From: Planctomycetota bacterium
Lineage (GTDB): Bacteria; Planctomycetota; MHYJ01; WSZJ01
NCBI GenBank assembly: GCA_016190145.1
Contig: JACPRD010000027.1
Location: forward strand, 1 to 40,885
Direction of reading: 5' to 3'
DNA length: 40,885 nt
The notes under the pieces were generated by a model. The model did no database searches. It was not told the DNA's origin and saw nothing but the letters and a program-made list of their open reading frames with translations. The number at the start of each line of letters is the position of its first letter. Positions within the stretch are counted from its first letter, which is position 1. Shown here in pieces: positions 31,110 through 38,862 of the stretch. The position numbers and the translations under genes are program-made.

Positions 31110-32684
31110 TCAAATCGTCCGGACGTACTTTTCGAGCTCGACCTTCCACACCGGAATGCCGCAGTACCGGTCGCCTTCCGGACAGCTCGGCTTGATTCCG
31201 GCCAACCACCGCAACCCGCAAGGCGGCAGCAGGTAGCGCCCGATCGACGGGTTCACGGCCTTGATCTGCTCGGCCTCGTCCTTCGACGCGCGCCAGATTT
31301 CCTCCTGCGCGTTGTAGCAGAGCCGCGCCTTGAGCTTGTGGTGAAGGTTCAGGAGGTCGCTCGACTCGCTGAACCGCACGGCGACGGCGTTCGGGAGCAC
31401 GTAGGAGGCGAACTCCGCGGGGACGCCCAGCGCCTTGAGCTTCGTGAACGCGGCCCACGCGCGGTCCATCGCCTCGCCGAACAGCCGCCCGCCGACGTCC
31501 GACAGCTTCACCAGCTCCGGCGTCACGAAGTCCGGCTCGTCGTGCAGGTGCGCGAGCAGGACGGGCCGCGACGCGGGCGTCATGCGGTGCCGCTGGTCCT
31601 GAGAGTCGGCGGTGTGCGAGATCTTCTTCTTGAACGTGTACGACGGATGGTGAAGCGTCCTCGACAGGTGTGACAGCGTCGTGACGTTCATCGACTCGCC
31701 GAAGAACCGGTTGGACTTCGGGTCCAGCGCGAGCCGGATCGCGTCCTCGTCCGAGAGCCGCGCCTCCGGCAGCCCGAACACCTCTCGCACCGCGTCCGCC
31801 AGCCCCTTCTCGTTGTCCGCCTTCCATCCCGACAGCACGCTCGTCCGCCCGCCCAGCTTCGCGTCGAACTCCGCGCAGAACTCCCTCGGCGACGGCCGGA
31901 ACCGCTGCTGGATCGCCGTCTCGGGCAGCTCGGCCTCCGGGATCGGCTCTTCCAGGATCGCCCGGAACAGCGGGTCGACGCGCAGCAGCTCCTCCACCAT
32001 CAGCCGCACCAGCTCGCGCGTCTCCGCCGGCGCGTCGGGCTGCTCGCACATCCGCCAGTAGCGCAGGAGCGTGAGCCCGCTCACCGTGTGGTACATGTAC
32101 GCGAAGATCGACACCGGCAGCACGTACCGCGCGATCTCCTGCGCCTTCTTCTTGACCTCCTTGTCGTACTTGCGGTTCGTTCGCCGCCCCGCGAACCGCT
32201 TGTAGTACTCCTCCCCCGTCACCGGCGTCAGCGCCTCGATCAGCTTCTGGTACGTCCGCACCTGCGCGTCGCACGTCTCCGTGTACAGCTTGAGCGCCTC
32301 CCCCGTCATCGGCGGCACCGCGTACGTCCCCTCCTTCACCTCGACGTAGCGCTGGCTGACCTGTTCCGAGTTATAGAAGGGGTGGCTGTGGAGGAACGCC
32401 CAGATGCAGTGCCGCGACACGCGGTCGAGCGCGAACTGAAAATGCGCGTGCTGCAGGGTCGTGTGGTGCCCCGCCTCGTAGATAGACTTCGCGAGGGCAT
32501 CGCGCCGCTCCTCCTTTTCGCGGCGTTTCGCCTCGTTCTTCTCCTTGTCGCCCCCGACCTCCTCGGGCGTGATGATCCCCTTCGACGAATAGCACGTCCG
32601 CGCCGTCGCCACCGCGTTCTCGAACGGCCGGTCGAAGCTGTTGACGATGCGGACGACGGGGGGGCCGCTGAGGAATGCGGTCAT
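31110..32684 (-). CDS. thyX: FAD-dependent thymidylate synthase, double-domain (ThyX-like)
   Basis: 524 residues, about twice the usual ThyX length, with two ThyX-like halves. The N-terminal half contains RHCIWAFLHSH, then YNSEQVSQRYV (91-114), a variant of the RHR...S..R substrate/FAD signature. The C-terminal half contains SQDQRHRMTPASRP, close to the classical motif. A Cys-rich end (PPCGL, PSCPEGDRYCG) follows. ThyX makes dTMP from dUMP with FAD and methylenetetrahydrofolate. GGAGG is 7 nt before the ATG at 32684. Which half is catalytic is open; I expect one active site is retained or shared. Confidence 0.88.
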   Translation of the reverse strand: MTAFLSGPPVVRIVNSFDRPFENAVATARTCYSSKGIITPEEVGGDKEKNEAKRREKEERRDALAKSIYEAGHHTTLQHAHFQFALDRVSRHCIWAFLHSHPFYNSEQVSQRYVEVKEGTYAVPPMTGEALKLYTETCDAQVRTYQKLIEALTPVTGEEYYKRFAGRRTNRKYDKEVKKKAQEIARYVLPVSIFAYMYHTVSGLTLLRYWRMCEQPDAPAETRELVRLMVEELLRVDPLFRAILEEPIPEAELPETAIQQRFRPSPREFCAEFDAKLGGRTSVLSGWKADNEKGLADAVREVFGLPEARLSDEDAIRLALDPKSNRFFGESMNVTTLSHLSRTLHHPSYTFKKKISHTADSQDQRHRMTPASRPVLLAHLHDEPDFVTPELVKLSDVGGRLFGEAMDRAWAAFTKLKALGVPAEFASYVLPNAVAVRFSESSDLLNLHHKLKARLCYNAQEEIWRASKDEAEQIKAVNPSIGRYLLPPCGLRWLAGIKPSCPEGDRYCGIPVWKVELEKYVRTI

Positions 32685-32865
32685 AAGGAAACCTCCGGGC
32701 CTGACTTTAGGGTAACTTGTCGGACGAAGCGTTGCCGGGGAAGGCGCGCAGACGCGATCTTAGTCGGGCGATTCGGAACGCACGAAGGGAAATCACCGGA
32801 GGGTCGCCGATGTGGCTCTAGCAGGAGAGAGTGCCTGAGCCGCACGGGTGGAGGAGGAGGTGAGG

Positions 32866-34062
32866 ATGCTTCTGCACTCAGGGCGTTCCGAACGGCCACG
32901 AGGGAGCTTCTCTCTCATCGCCGTCGCAAGTTGGGTGGCCGTCACCCTTGCGGGTTGCAGAGCGGCGACTGTGCCGGACCTGCCTTCCTCGGCGGACTCT
33001 CCTGACGCAGCGAGGTCCGGACCGGACGGGAGCCCCCGGGACGTGATCGTGTTTCAGGGGCGGTGGAAGAGCGAGATGGACAAGGGCAATTACGAATCGC
33101 GCATTTTCCGGATGAACGATCTTGGTGAGGATCTGCGGGATCTGGGAGCCGGATACCTCCCGGCGGTCTCGCCGGACGGCAGGAAAGTGGCATTTACGAG
33201 AGACCTCGGCGAGAGGAACGCGATCTGCATTCTGGACCTCGAAGACTCGACCGCGTGCCGAGTGCGCGTGCCGGAGGCCGCCGACGGACCGCACGAATGG
33301 CGGGCGGACGGAACACCCGCCTGGAGCCCTGACGGAACCCGCATCGCGTTTCCGGCCTACGCATCCGGTCCTGGAACCCATGGGGTCGCCATACTCGACC
33401 TGCTGACCGACGAGATCGGTTTCCTTGCCACAGGATCCGCGAGTCTGCTGACGTGGCCCGAGCCCGGCAATCGCGTCCTCTTTCGCCACGGCGTGGACCG
33501 GTGGCAAGCCGGCTGTTTCCTCACGACTCTCTACGGTCTGTTCTGGGTCGAGCCGGCGTCAGGAGAGACGGGACGGTTCGGGGACCAGATCCTGACGACC
33601 TGGGAGATCGCACCCCTGCCTGATTCGCCGGAGGTTCTTGTCGTGCTGGGCTCCGTGAGCCGCCGGCTGCACCTGTCCGCGATCGACACCGTGACGGGCC
33701 GTGAGCGCGAAATCGCTCGGGATCTTCCGATTGCCGAGGGACCGATCTGGTCGGACCCGGGACGGAAAGCCATGCTGACCTGCGATCGGACCGAAGGGGA
33801 ACGCGGATCGATCTTCCGCGAAATCGAGGTCGCGAGCGGCGAATCGCGGGTCATCGGGAACGCCGGCGGATACGATTGCGTCGTCCTCATGGATTGGCTG
33901 CCGCGATCCTCGCGACTACTGGTCTGGTTCCAGAAGGTCCGCAGGACCATGATCGAAGAGGACTACCTGGCCGTCGTAGATCCTGTGAGCGGTGAGCTCA
34001 CGAGAATCGGCCCGCCGGGCCTCGAATTCTCCATGCCTCAGGTTCGACCGGCGGGGCGATAG
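32866..34062 (+). CDS. Beta-propeller (TolB/PD40-like) lipoprotein
   Basis: 398 residues from the ATG at 32866, chosen because GGAGGAGG lies just upstream (32851-32858); a GTG at 32848 opens the frame earlier but would place this site inside the gene. Signal with VTLAGC, so C30 or so is lipidated. Repeats such as LPAVSPDGRKVAFTRD and PAWSPDGTRIAFPAY are typical of WD40-like PD40/TolB blades; at least four are visible. Probably an exported lipoprotein with a six-bladed propeller. Convergent with the DUF4143 ATPase, 6 bp between stops. Confidence 0.82.
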   Translation: MLLHSGRSERPRGSFSLIAVASWVAVTLAGCRAATVPDLPSSADSPDAARSGPDGSPRDVIVFQGRWKSEMDKGNYESRIFRMNDLGEDLRDLGAGYLPAVSPDGRKVAFTRDLGERNAICILDLEDSTACRVRVPEAADGPHEWRADGTPAWSPDGTRIAFPAYASGPGTHGVAILDLLTDEIGFLATGSASLLTWPEPGNRVLFRHGVDRWQAGCFLTTLYGLFWVEPASGETGRFGDQILTTWEIAPLPDSPEVLVVLGSVSRRLHLSAIDTVTGREREIARDLPIAEGPIWSDPGRKAMLTCDRTEGERGSIFREIEVASGESRVIGNAGGYDCVVLMDWLPRSSRLLVWFQKVRRTMIEEDYLAVVDPVSGELTRIGPPGLEFSMPQVRPAGR

Positions 34063-34068
34063 CCACCT

Positions 34069-35247
34069 TTATCCGCGCCCGCGCCCCTCGATGAAGTCCG
34101 CGAGTTCCCCCACGCCGGCCGCGCGGATGCCGGGGCGGAGCGCCGCCAGACGCCTGGACGCGGCGGATACTTCGTGGACAACGCAGGCGCGGACGTCGTG
34201 GCCCGTAATGCTCGCGCGCAGCGCCGCGAGACTGCGGGCCATCTCCGGCCGGGGCGTCCGCGTCGCCTTTGCCTCCAGCAGGACCAGCCTGCGGTCCCCC
34301 TGGTCCACCACGAAGTCGACTTCGAGTCCCCGCTCGTCCCGGAAGTAGTACAGGTTCGGCGCGAGGCCCCGGTTGACGCGCGTCTTGATGATTTCCGAGG
34401 CGACGAAGCCCTCGAAGACGGGCCCGAGAAAGGGCGATGTCCGGAGTGCCGCCGGGGAGGGGATTCCGAGAAGATGGCAGGCGAGGCCGGAATCCACGAA
34501 GTAGAGCTTCGGGGACTTGACGAGGCGCTTGCCGAAGTTCTCGAAGTAAGGCGGCACGATGAGGATCTGGCCCGTGACCTCGAGTATCCCAAGCCATTCC
34601 GTGATCGTCGGAACGGAGACTCCGAGGGGGGCGGCAAGATCCGTCTTGTTCAGCAGATTCCCGCAGCGGCTCGCGACGAGCGCGAGGAACCGGCGGAAGG
34701 TTGACAAGTCGCGGATGGAACTGACCGCCCGGACATCGCGTTCGAGGTACGTCTGCACGTAGGAGCTGAACCAGACGGCGGCCGCCGCCGGCCGCGCCAG
34801 CACCTCGGGAAAGCCTCCCCGGAACGGCGTGACCCTCGGAAACTCCGTCAGGGACAGGGGCAGCAGGCGGAAGACCGCCGCGCGCCCGGCCATCGACTCG
34901 GTCACGCCTTTCATCAGGGGCGCCTCCTGCGAACCCGTGAACAGCCACTGTCCCGTCCGCCGCGGAAAGGCGTCGATGCGCGCGCGGACGTGATTGAACA
35001 GCTCGGGCGCGTTCTGGATCTCGTCGAGAACGACGGGAGGGCGCAGGTCGTCGAGAAAGCCGTTCGGATCCGCGCGGACCCGGGCGACCACCGCGGGGTC
35101 TTCGAGCAGCACGCTCTCGGCGGCAGGAAAAAGGCGGCGCAGCAGCGTGGTCTTCCCGGCGCGGCGCGGTCCGGTGAGGATGACGGCCGGGAAATGCCGC
35201 GCGGCGGAGAGCAGGGCGGGCGCAACCCGGCGCTGGATGAATCTCAT
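34069..35247 (-). CDS. AAA-family ATPase with DUF4143 domain (second of two)
   Basis: 392 residues. Walker A GPRRAGKTT (26-34), Walker B PVVLDEIQ (about 73-80), sensor segment WLFTGSQEAPLM. The C-terminal DUF4143 has the nuclease-like core VDFVVDQGDRRLVLLEAKA, more complete than in the first copy. The two ATPases are distant paralogues, only alike in motifs. As with the first, no Shine-Dalgarno is seen and a long palindrome directly abuts the ATG (35248-35284). An opposing PD40 lipoprotein gene ends 6 bp away. Confidence 0.88.
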   Translation of the reverse strand: MRFIQRRVAPALLSAARHFPAVILTGPRRAGKTTLLRRLFPAAESVLLEDPAVVARVRADPNGFLDDLRPPVVLDEIQNAPELFNHVRARIDAFPRRTGQWLFTGSQEAPLMKGVTESMAGRAAVFRLLPLSLTEFPRVTPFRGGFPEVLARPAAAAVWFSSYVQTYLERDVRAVSSIRDLSTFRRFLALVASRCGNLLNKTDLAAPLGVSVPTITEWLGILEVTGQILIVPPYFENFGKRLVKSPKLYFVDSGLACHLLGIPSPAALRTSPFLGPVFEGFVASEIIKTRVNRGLAPNLYYFRDERGLEVDFVVDQGDRRLVLLEAKATRTPRPEMARSLAALRASITGHDVRACVVHEVSAASRRLAALRPGIRAAGVGELADFIEGRGRG

Positions 35248-35284
35248 GTGGTGAATATTAAAGTGTTACTTTAGAAAACACCAC
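35248..35284. promoter_or_regulatory. Palindromic operator abutting the second DUF4143 start
   Basis: Bipartite perfect palindrome of 37 bp. Outer GTGGTG (35248-35253) and CACCAC (35279-35284). Inner TAAAGT (35259-35264) and ACTTTA (35268-35273) with a 3-bp centre. All 12 paired positions match. The AT-rich inner part contrasts with the GC-rich surroundings. It covers the place where a ribosome-binding site would be. The same architecture with a different sequence occurs at 19307-19383. Confidence 0.9.
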
Positions 35285-35308
35285 ACTTTTCCGAGCCCTT
35301 GAAGGGTC

Positions 35309-36904
35309 TTACTTCGGCTTTCTGAACTGATCCGGCCACGCATGCTCCGGCCGGCTCATGATCTCCTCCAGCACCTTCTCCGCCGCCTCCGCCTTCTCCT
35401 TCGTCGCCTCCTTCTTCTTCGCCCGGGCGACGATCTCGCGCGCTTCCGGAATGAACTTCGTGTACCACCGCTCCGCGACCTCGTACATGCCGTGCCAGTG
35501 CGTGTAGTCGGGGGCCATCATGGAAGCGCCCATGCGGGCGCGCCGGCCCTCGTGGTGCCAGATGAGGTACCAGTCCCATTCGATGTTCTCGTCGAAGTCC
35601 TTCTCCGAGAGGAGGCCGTTCTTCTTGAGCGCGGACATGATGGCGCCTCCGGGCTTCCCGAACTTCTCGTTGTAGAGACGGACGAGGTCGTCGTACTGCC
35701 TGTAAAAGCTGTTCACGTAGTCGATCGAGTGGCAGTGCGTGCAGACGTCGGTCATGCGCTGCCGTTTCTGCTGCCACGTGTCCGCGACCAGCCCGCGCCG
35801 TTTCTCCGGATCCGTCTCCTTCACCACCCCGTGGTCCGCGTCCGTGTCCATCACCAGGCTCACCGACGGACGGTTCGTCCACGAGATCCGCTCGCCCGGG
35901 TCGTGCGTCACCTTGCCGCCGTTCCGCGTGTGGCCCGACATGTGGCACGTCGCGCACGTCGGCGCCGCGCTGTAGTCCTTCCCCAGCACCCAGTCCGGCG
36001 AGTCGAGGTTCATCTTCTCGCGCAGGTCGCGGAACGCCACGCCGTGCTTCGACTCGTTGTAGATCTCTTCCTGCGGATGGTCCGGCCCGAGATGGCATTT
36101 GCCGCAGTTCTCCGGCTGCCGCGCGCGCCGCGGGGAGAAATCGTGCCGGCTGTGGCACGCCGAGCAGGACCCGAGCGAGCCGTCGAGGTTGATGCGTCCG
36201 ATCCCGGTGTTCGGCCACGACCCCGGCGTCAGCACGGGCTTGCCCTTCGGATCCCGCGCGATCCGGTCGACCACCTCCCCCGCCGTCGGCCGCCCGTCCG
36301 GCCCGGGCTTGAGCTCCGACATCGTCGCGGTCTTCCCGTCCACGAGCATCACCGCCACCTTGCTCCCGTGACACTGGCGGCAACCCGACTCCACGCTCGC
36401 CATCCCGTTCACCTTCTCCGCATCCGCTCGCCCGGGGTTCTTCGAGTGCGGATTGAACGGCTCCCGCGACCCCTCGATCGTCTCCGCCAGCAGGTTGTCC
36501 AGCGAAGCCAGGATGTTCGCCGCCTTCGAGTGGTGGCTCGCCGCGAACTCCTTCGACTCCACCACGTGGCACCGCGCACAGTCCCGCGGCGTCACGATCG
36601 TCGCGATCGTCTGCCCGTAGTGGCTGAATGCGTCCGCGTCCTCCTTCGCCGCCACGTGACACTCCAGGCACGCCACCCCCTTGCGCGCGTGCGTGCTCCC
36701 CCGCCAGTGCGCCACGATCCCCGGCGAACTCTCCTCGTGACACTCCACGCAACCCTTCGACGTCTCCGGCACCGCGATGTGCGCCTCCGCCAGCCCCGCC
36801 TCCTGCCGCTTCCGCGCCACCTCCATCCCCTGCACCAGGATGAGCGAGGCCAGGAACAGAAGACCCAGCACGAAGATGATCCGCTGCTTCATGGTCAGGC
36901 TCAT
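35309..36904 (-). CDS. Membrane-anchored octaheme cytochrome c, HAO-like
   Basis: 531 residues. An uncleaved-looking hydrophobic segment at 8-25 anchors it to the inner membrane, with the rest periplasmic. Eight CXXCH motifs start at Cys 52, 79, 109, 175, 247, 267, 317 and 388. The number of hemes, size and C-terminal APDYTHWHGMY segment (464-474) fit hydroxylamine-oxidoreductase-like octaheme proteins. A Tyr at 467 might correspond to the heme P460 crosslinking residue of oxidative HAO; this needs alignment. The Shine-Dalgarno GAGGA overlaps the stop of cytochrome b; the gap is 10 nt. It probably exchanges electrons with the quinol-linked Rieske/cytochrome b encoded upstream. A nitrogen-compound reaction is likely but unproven. 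Confidence 0.85.
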   Translation of the reverse strand: MSLTMKQRIIFVLGLLFLASLILVQGMEVARKRQEAGLAEAHIAVPETSKGCVECHEESSPGIVAHWRGSTHARKGVACLECHVAAKEDADAFSHYGQTIATIVTPRDCARCHVVESKEFAASHHSKAANILASLDNLLAETIEGSREPFNPHSKNPGRADAEKVNGMASVESGCRQCHGSKVAVMLVDGKTATMSELKPGPDGRPTAGEVVDRIARDPKGKPVLTPGSWPNTGIGRINLDGSLGSCSACHSRHDFSPRRARQPENCGKCHLGPDHPQEEIYNESKHGVAFRDLREKMNLDSPDWVLGKDYSAAPTCATCHMSGHTRNGGKVTHDPGERISWTNRPSVSLVMDTDADHGVVKETDPEKRRGLVADTWQQKRQRMTDVCTHCHSIDYVNSFYRQYDDLVRLYNEKFGKPGGAIMSALKKNGLLSEKDFDENIEWDWYLIWHHEGRRARMGASMMAPDYTHWHGMYEVAERWYTKFIPEAREIVARAKKKEATKEKAEAAEKVLEEIMSRPEHAWPDQFRKPK

Positions 36905-36914
36905 GGCAAGTTCC

Positions 36915-37961
36915 TCAATGGGCGACGACCGCTTCCCACACGGTCAGTCCGATGATCGCAAGCACGGCGACGATGCCGATCCAGACGCTGGCTTCCTGGA
37001 AGCGGGTCTTCTTCCGGATGAGGGCGTCGACGAAGGGCCAGGCGTACATCGTGAAGACGATGAAGCCCATCGAGAGGACGGCGAACGTCCCCGAGAAGAG
37101 CTTGAGCCAGCGGAAGGTGACGTAGAAGAACCACTCGGGCTTGATGACTTCGGGGGTCGAGAGCGGGTCGGCGCGCGGGCCGAGCGTGGCCGGGAGGACG
37201 GTGGAGAGCGCGGAGAGGAGGATCATGAGGACGAGGCCGGCGATGATCTCGGTGTAGAGGTGGTCGGGGAAGAAGCTGAAATGGGCGGGCTTGTCCGCGG
37301 GTTCGTCCTCGAACTTGAGCTCGGTGACGCCCTGCATGCGGATGATGGCGATGTGGACGGCGATGAGGGCGGTGGTGAGCGCGGGCATGATGGCGGCGTG
37401 GATGATGTAGAGGCGCGAGAGCGTGCGCTCGTTGTAGACGTCGCCGCCGAGGAGCATGCGCTTCATGAAGTTGCCGACGACGGGCACGTTCGAACTGATG
37501 TTGGCCCCGACCGTGGTGCCCCAGTAGGAGAGCTGCTCGTAGACGAGGGAGTAGCCTGTGAAGCCGGCGACGAGCGTGCAGAGGAGGAGGCACATGCCGA
37601 CGAGCCAGTTGATCTCGCGCGGTTTCCGGTAGGCGCCGGTGAAAAAGACGCGCATCTGGTGGAGGATGACCGCGGCGATCATGAGCGTCGCCGCCCACTT
37701 GTGCACGGAGCGGAAGAACCACCCGTAGGCGGCGGTGTCGGTGATGTATTTCACGGAGTCGTACGCGGTCGACGGCGCGGGCTCGTAGTAGAACGCGAGC
37801 AGGATGCCCGTCACGATCTGGACGACGAACAGGTACGCGGGCGTGCCACCCAGCGCGAACCACCAGCGCTTGAGGTGGTTGGGCACGGGCTCGTTCGTCA
37901 GCTCGCGGAGCTGGTCGCCCGTGACGGGGAGCCGTTCCTGCAGCCAGGCGGCCAGGCCCAA
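36915..37961 (-). CDS. Cytochrome b of a Rieske/cytochrome b complex
   Basis: 348 residues from a TTG at 37961, chosen because AAAGGAGAT lies 6 nt upstream. The alternative start at 38006 (ATGGCG, in array D) would place this site inside the gene. His pairs at 87/101 and 188/203, spacing 14 and 15 as in cytochrome b6. PEWFF at 275-279 replaces the usual PEWY of the Qo site. Eight membrane helices are expected; b6 and subunit-IV parts are fused in one chain. It oxidises quinol in the inner membrane. Gene order Rieske, cytochrome b, octaheme cytochrome, on the minus strand. Confidence 0.88.
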   Translation of the reverse strand: MGLAAWLQERLPVTGDQLRELTNEPVPNHLKRWWFALGGTPAYLFVVQIVTGILLAFYYEPAPSTAYDSVKYITDTAAYGWFFRSVHKWAATLMIAAVILHQMRVFFTGAYRKPREINWLVGMCLLLCTLVAGFTGYSLVYEQLSYWGTTVGANISSNVPVVGNFMKRMLLGGDVYNERTLSRLYIIHAAIMPALTTALIAVHIAIIRMQGVTELKFEDEPADKPAHFSFFPDHLYTEIIAGLVLMILLSALSTVLPATLGPRADPLSTPEVIKPEWFFYVTFRWLKLFSGTFAVLSMGFIVFTMYAWPFVDALIRKKTRFQEASVWIGIVAVLAIIGLTVWEAVVAH

Positions 37962-37967
37962 CGGGGG

Positions 37968-37976
37968 ATCTCCTTT
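37968..37976 (-). promoter_or_regulatory. Shine-Dalgarno deciding the TTG start of cytochrome b
   Basis: On the minus strand the sequence reads AAAGGAGAT, followed by 6 nt and then TTG at 37961. This is the strongest ribosome-binding site in the operon and overrides the upstream ATG in the same frame. Confidence 0.75.
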
Positions 37977-38001
37977 GGAAGCTCTATGACGGGTCGGGGT
38001 C

Positions 38002-38036
38002 GCCATAAGCCACAGGCCATAAGCCAGAAGCAACGG
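38002..38036 (-). repeat. Heptamer array D (unit GCCANAA) inside the Rieske/cytochrome b operon
   Basis: GCCATAA (38002-38008), GCCACAG (38009-38015), GCCATAA (38016-38022), GCCAGAA (38023-38029), then GCAACGG (38030-38036) as a degenerate unit. The period is exactly 7 with a fourth unit sequence. It lies between the Rieske stop and the Shine-Dalgarno of cytochrome b. Confidence 0.82.
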
Positions 38037-38081
38037 CGCGGTCGCGGGGAGAGCGGGGCCGCGTCCTTCGTCGGAGCCCTC

Positions 38082-38594
38082 CTAGGCGAGCCGTTCGGTC
38101 GGAACTTCGATGTAAAGCAGACCCTTCTCGATCTTCAGCGGGTACCGCCCCAGCGACTGCCCCGCCTCCGCCGGCGGCCCGCTCACCGCGCGCCCCTTCG
38201 GGTCGAACACTCCGTTGTGGCACGGGCAGAAGAAGCGGTTGTTCTGTCCCTCCCAGTGCACCTTGCATCCGAGGTGCGGGCAGGTGCTGGAGAGCGCGAC
38301 GAAGTCCTCGACGCCTCCCGAGGTCCCCTGGCGCGCGATCGCAACGGTCGCGCCGTCGGGCGCGGTGTAGGACAGCGAGGTACCGTGCGCGAATCCCGCG
38401 ACGTCGGCGACGAACAGCCAGGCCGTGGCCGCCGGTTTCGCGGGGTACAGGAACCGCCCGGCCATGGCGCCGAATGTCCCGTACCCCGCCGCGAGACCGG
38501 CGGCCATGGCGATCCCGGAGGCGCGAGAGAGGAACGTGCGCCGGTCCACGGGTTCGCCAGCGGGGGGAAGCGGAGAGTACGGGATTTCGGCCAT
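38082..38594 (-). CDS. Rieske iron-sulfur protein
   Basis: 170 residues. DRRTFLSRASG at 17-27 plus a hydrophobic run (28-45) is a Tat-type anchor. CPHLGC (105-110) and CPCHNG (123-128) carry the two Cys and two His that bind the 2Fe-2S cluster. It accepts electrons from quinol oxidation on cytochrome b and passes them to a periplasmic cytochrome, here probably the octaheme protein. Two small palindromes lie upstream, at 38661-38673 and 38685-38701. Confidence 0.92.
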   Translation of the reverse strand: MAEIPYSPLPPAGEPVDRRTFLSRASGIAMAAGLAAGYGTFGAMAGRFLYPAKPAATAWLFVADVAGFAHGTSLSYTAPDGATVAIARQGTSGGVEDFVALSSTCPHLGCKVHWEGQNNRFFCPCHNGVFDPKGRAVSGPPAEAGQSLGRYPLKIEKGLLYIEVPTERLA

Positions 38595-38660
38595 GGGGTG
38601 CCTCGGGGAGAGGAATCGGACTTGCGAGGTCCGAATATAACCCCGTCCGGAAGAGATGGG

Positions 38661-38701
38661 AACACCGGGTGTTTCTCAAAAGATGCGCGGCGCAGCCGCG
38701 C
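38661..38701. promoter_or_regulatory. Two small palindromes upstream of the Rieske gene
   Basis: AACACC-G-GGTGTT (38661-38673) is a perfect 6-bp palindrome around one base, 67 bp before the Rieske start, and could be an operator. GCGCGGC-GCA-GCCGCGC (38685-38701) is a perfect 7-bp stem with a 3-base loop and could be a terminator stem for the upstream gene. The AT-richer CGAATATAACC at about 38630-38641 may be part of a promoter. Confidence 0.5.
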
Positions 38702-38707
38702 CCCTTA

Positions 38708-38808
38708 CCCCCGCCCGCGCCCGCGCCCGCGCCCGGTCGTTCGCTGCGACGAGACTGGTGCGATGTTCGAGGTGAAATGCCGGGCGCGGGCGCGGGCGCG
38801 GGCGGGGG
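38708..38808. repeat. 29-bp perfect inverted repeat built from hexamers
   Basis: 38708-38736 and 38780-38808 are exact reverse complements over 29 bases, with a 43-bp spacer. Each arm is a tandem repeat of CGCGCC or GGGCGC, period 6. Between the 3' end of the deoxyhypusine-synthase-like gene and the Rieske gene, it could be a very strong terminator stem or a recombination-prone cruciform. No U-tract follows. Confidence 0.88.
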
Positions 38809-38833
38809 AATGGGGGCCGCTTCGCGGCCTCGT

Positions 38834-38861
38834 CAACGCCGAACCCCGATCCCCGAACCGC
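38834..38861 (+). repeat. Heptamer array B5 (unit GAACNCC), short
   Basis: CAACGCC (38834-38840), GAACCCC (38841-38847), GATCCCC (38848-38854), GAACCGC (38855-38861). It starts with the same CAACGCC/GAACCCC pair that begins the right arms of B2 and B3. It ends 1 bp before the stop of the deoxyhypusine-synthase-like gene on the - strand. Confidence 0.75.
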
Positions 38862-38862
38862 C

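Noticed and set aside
38000-38033. Cytochrome b starting at the ATG or the longer frame within array D
   Set aside because: The residues added are encoded by the repeat array, and the strong Shine-Dalgarno lies downstream of that ATG, before TTG 37961.
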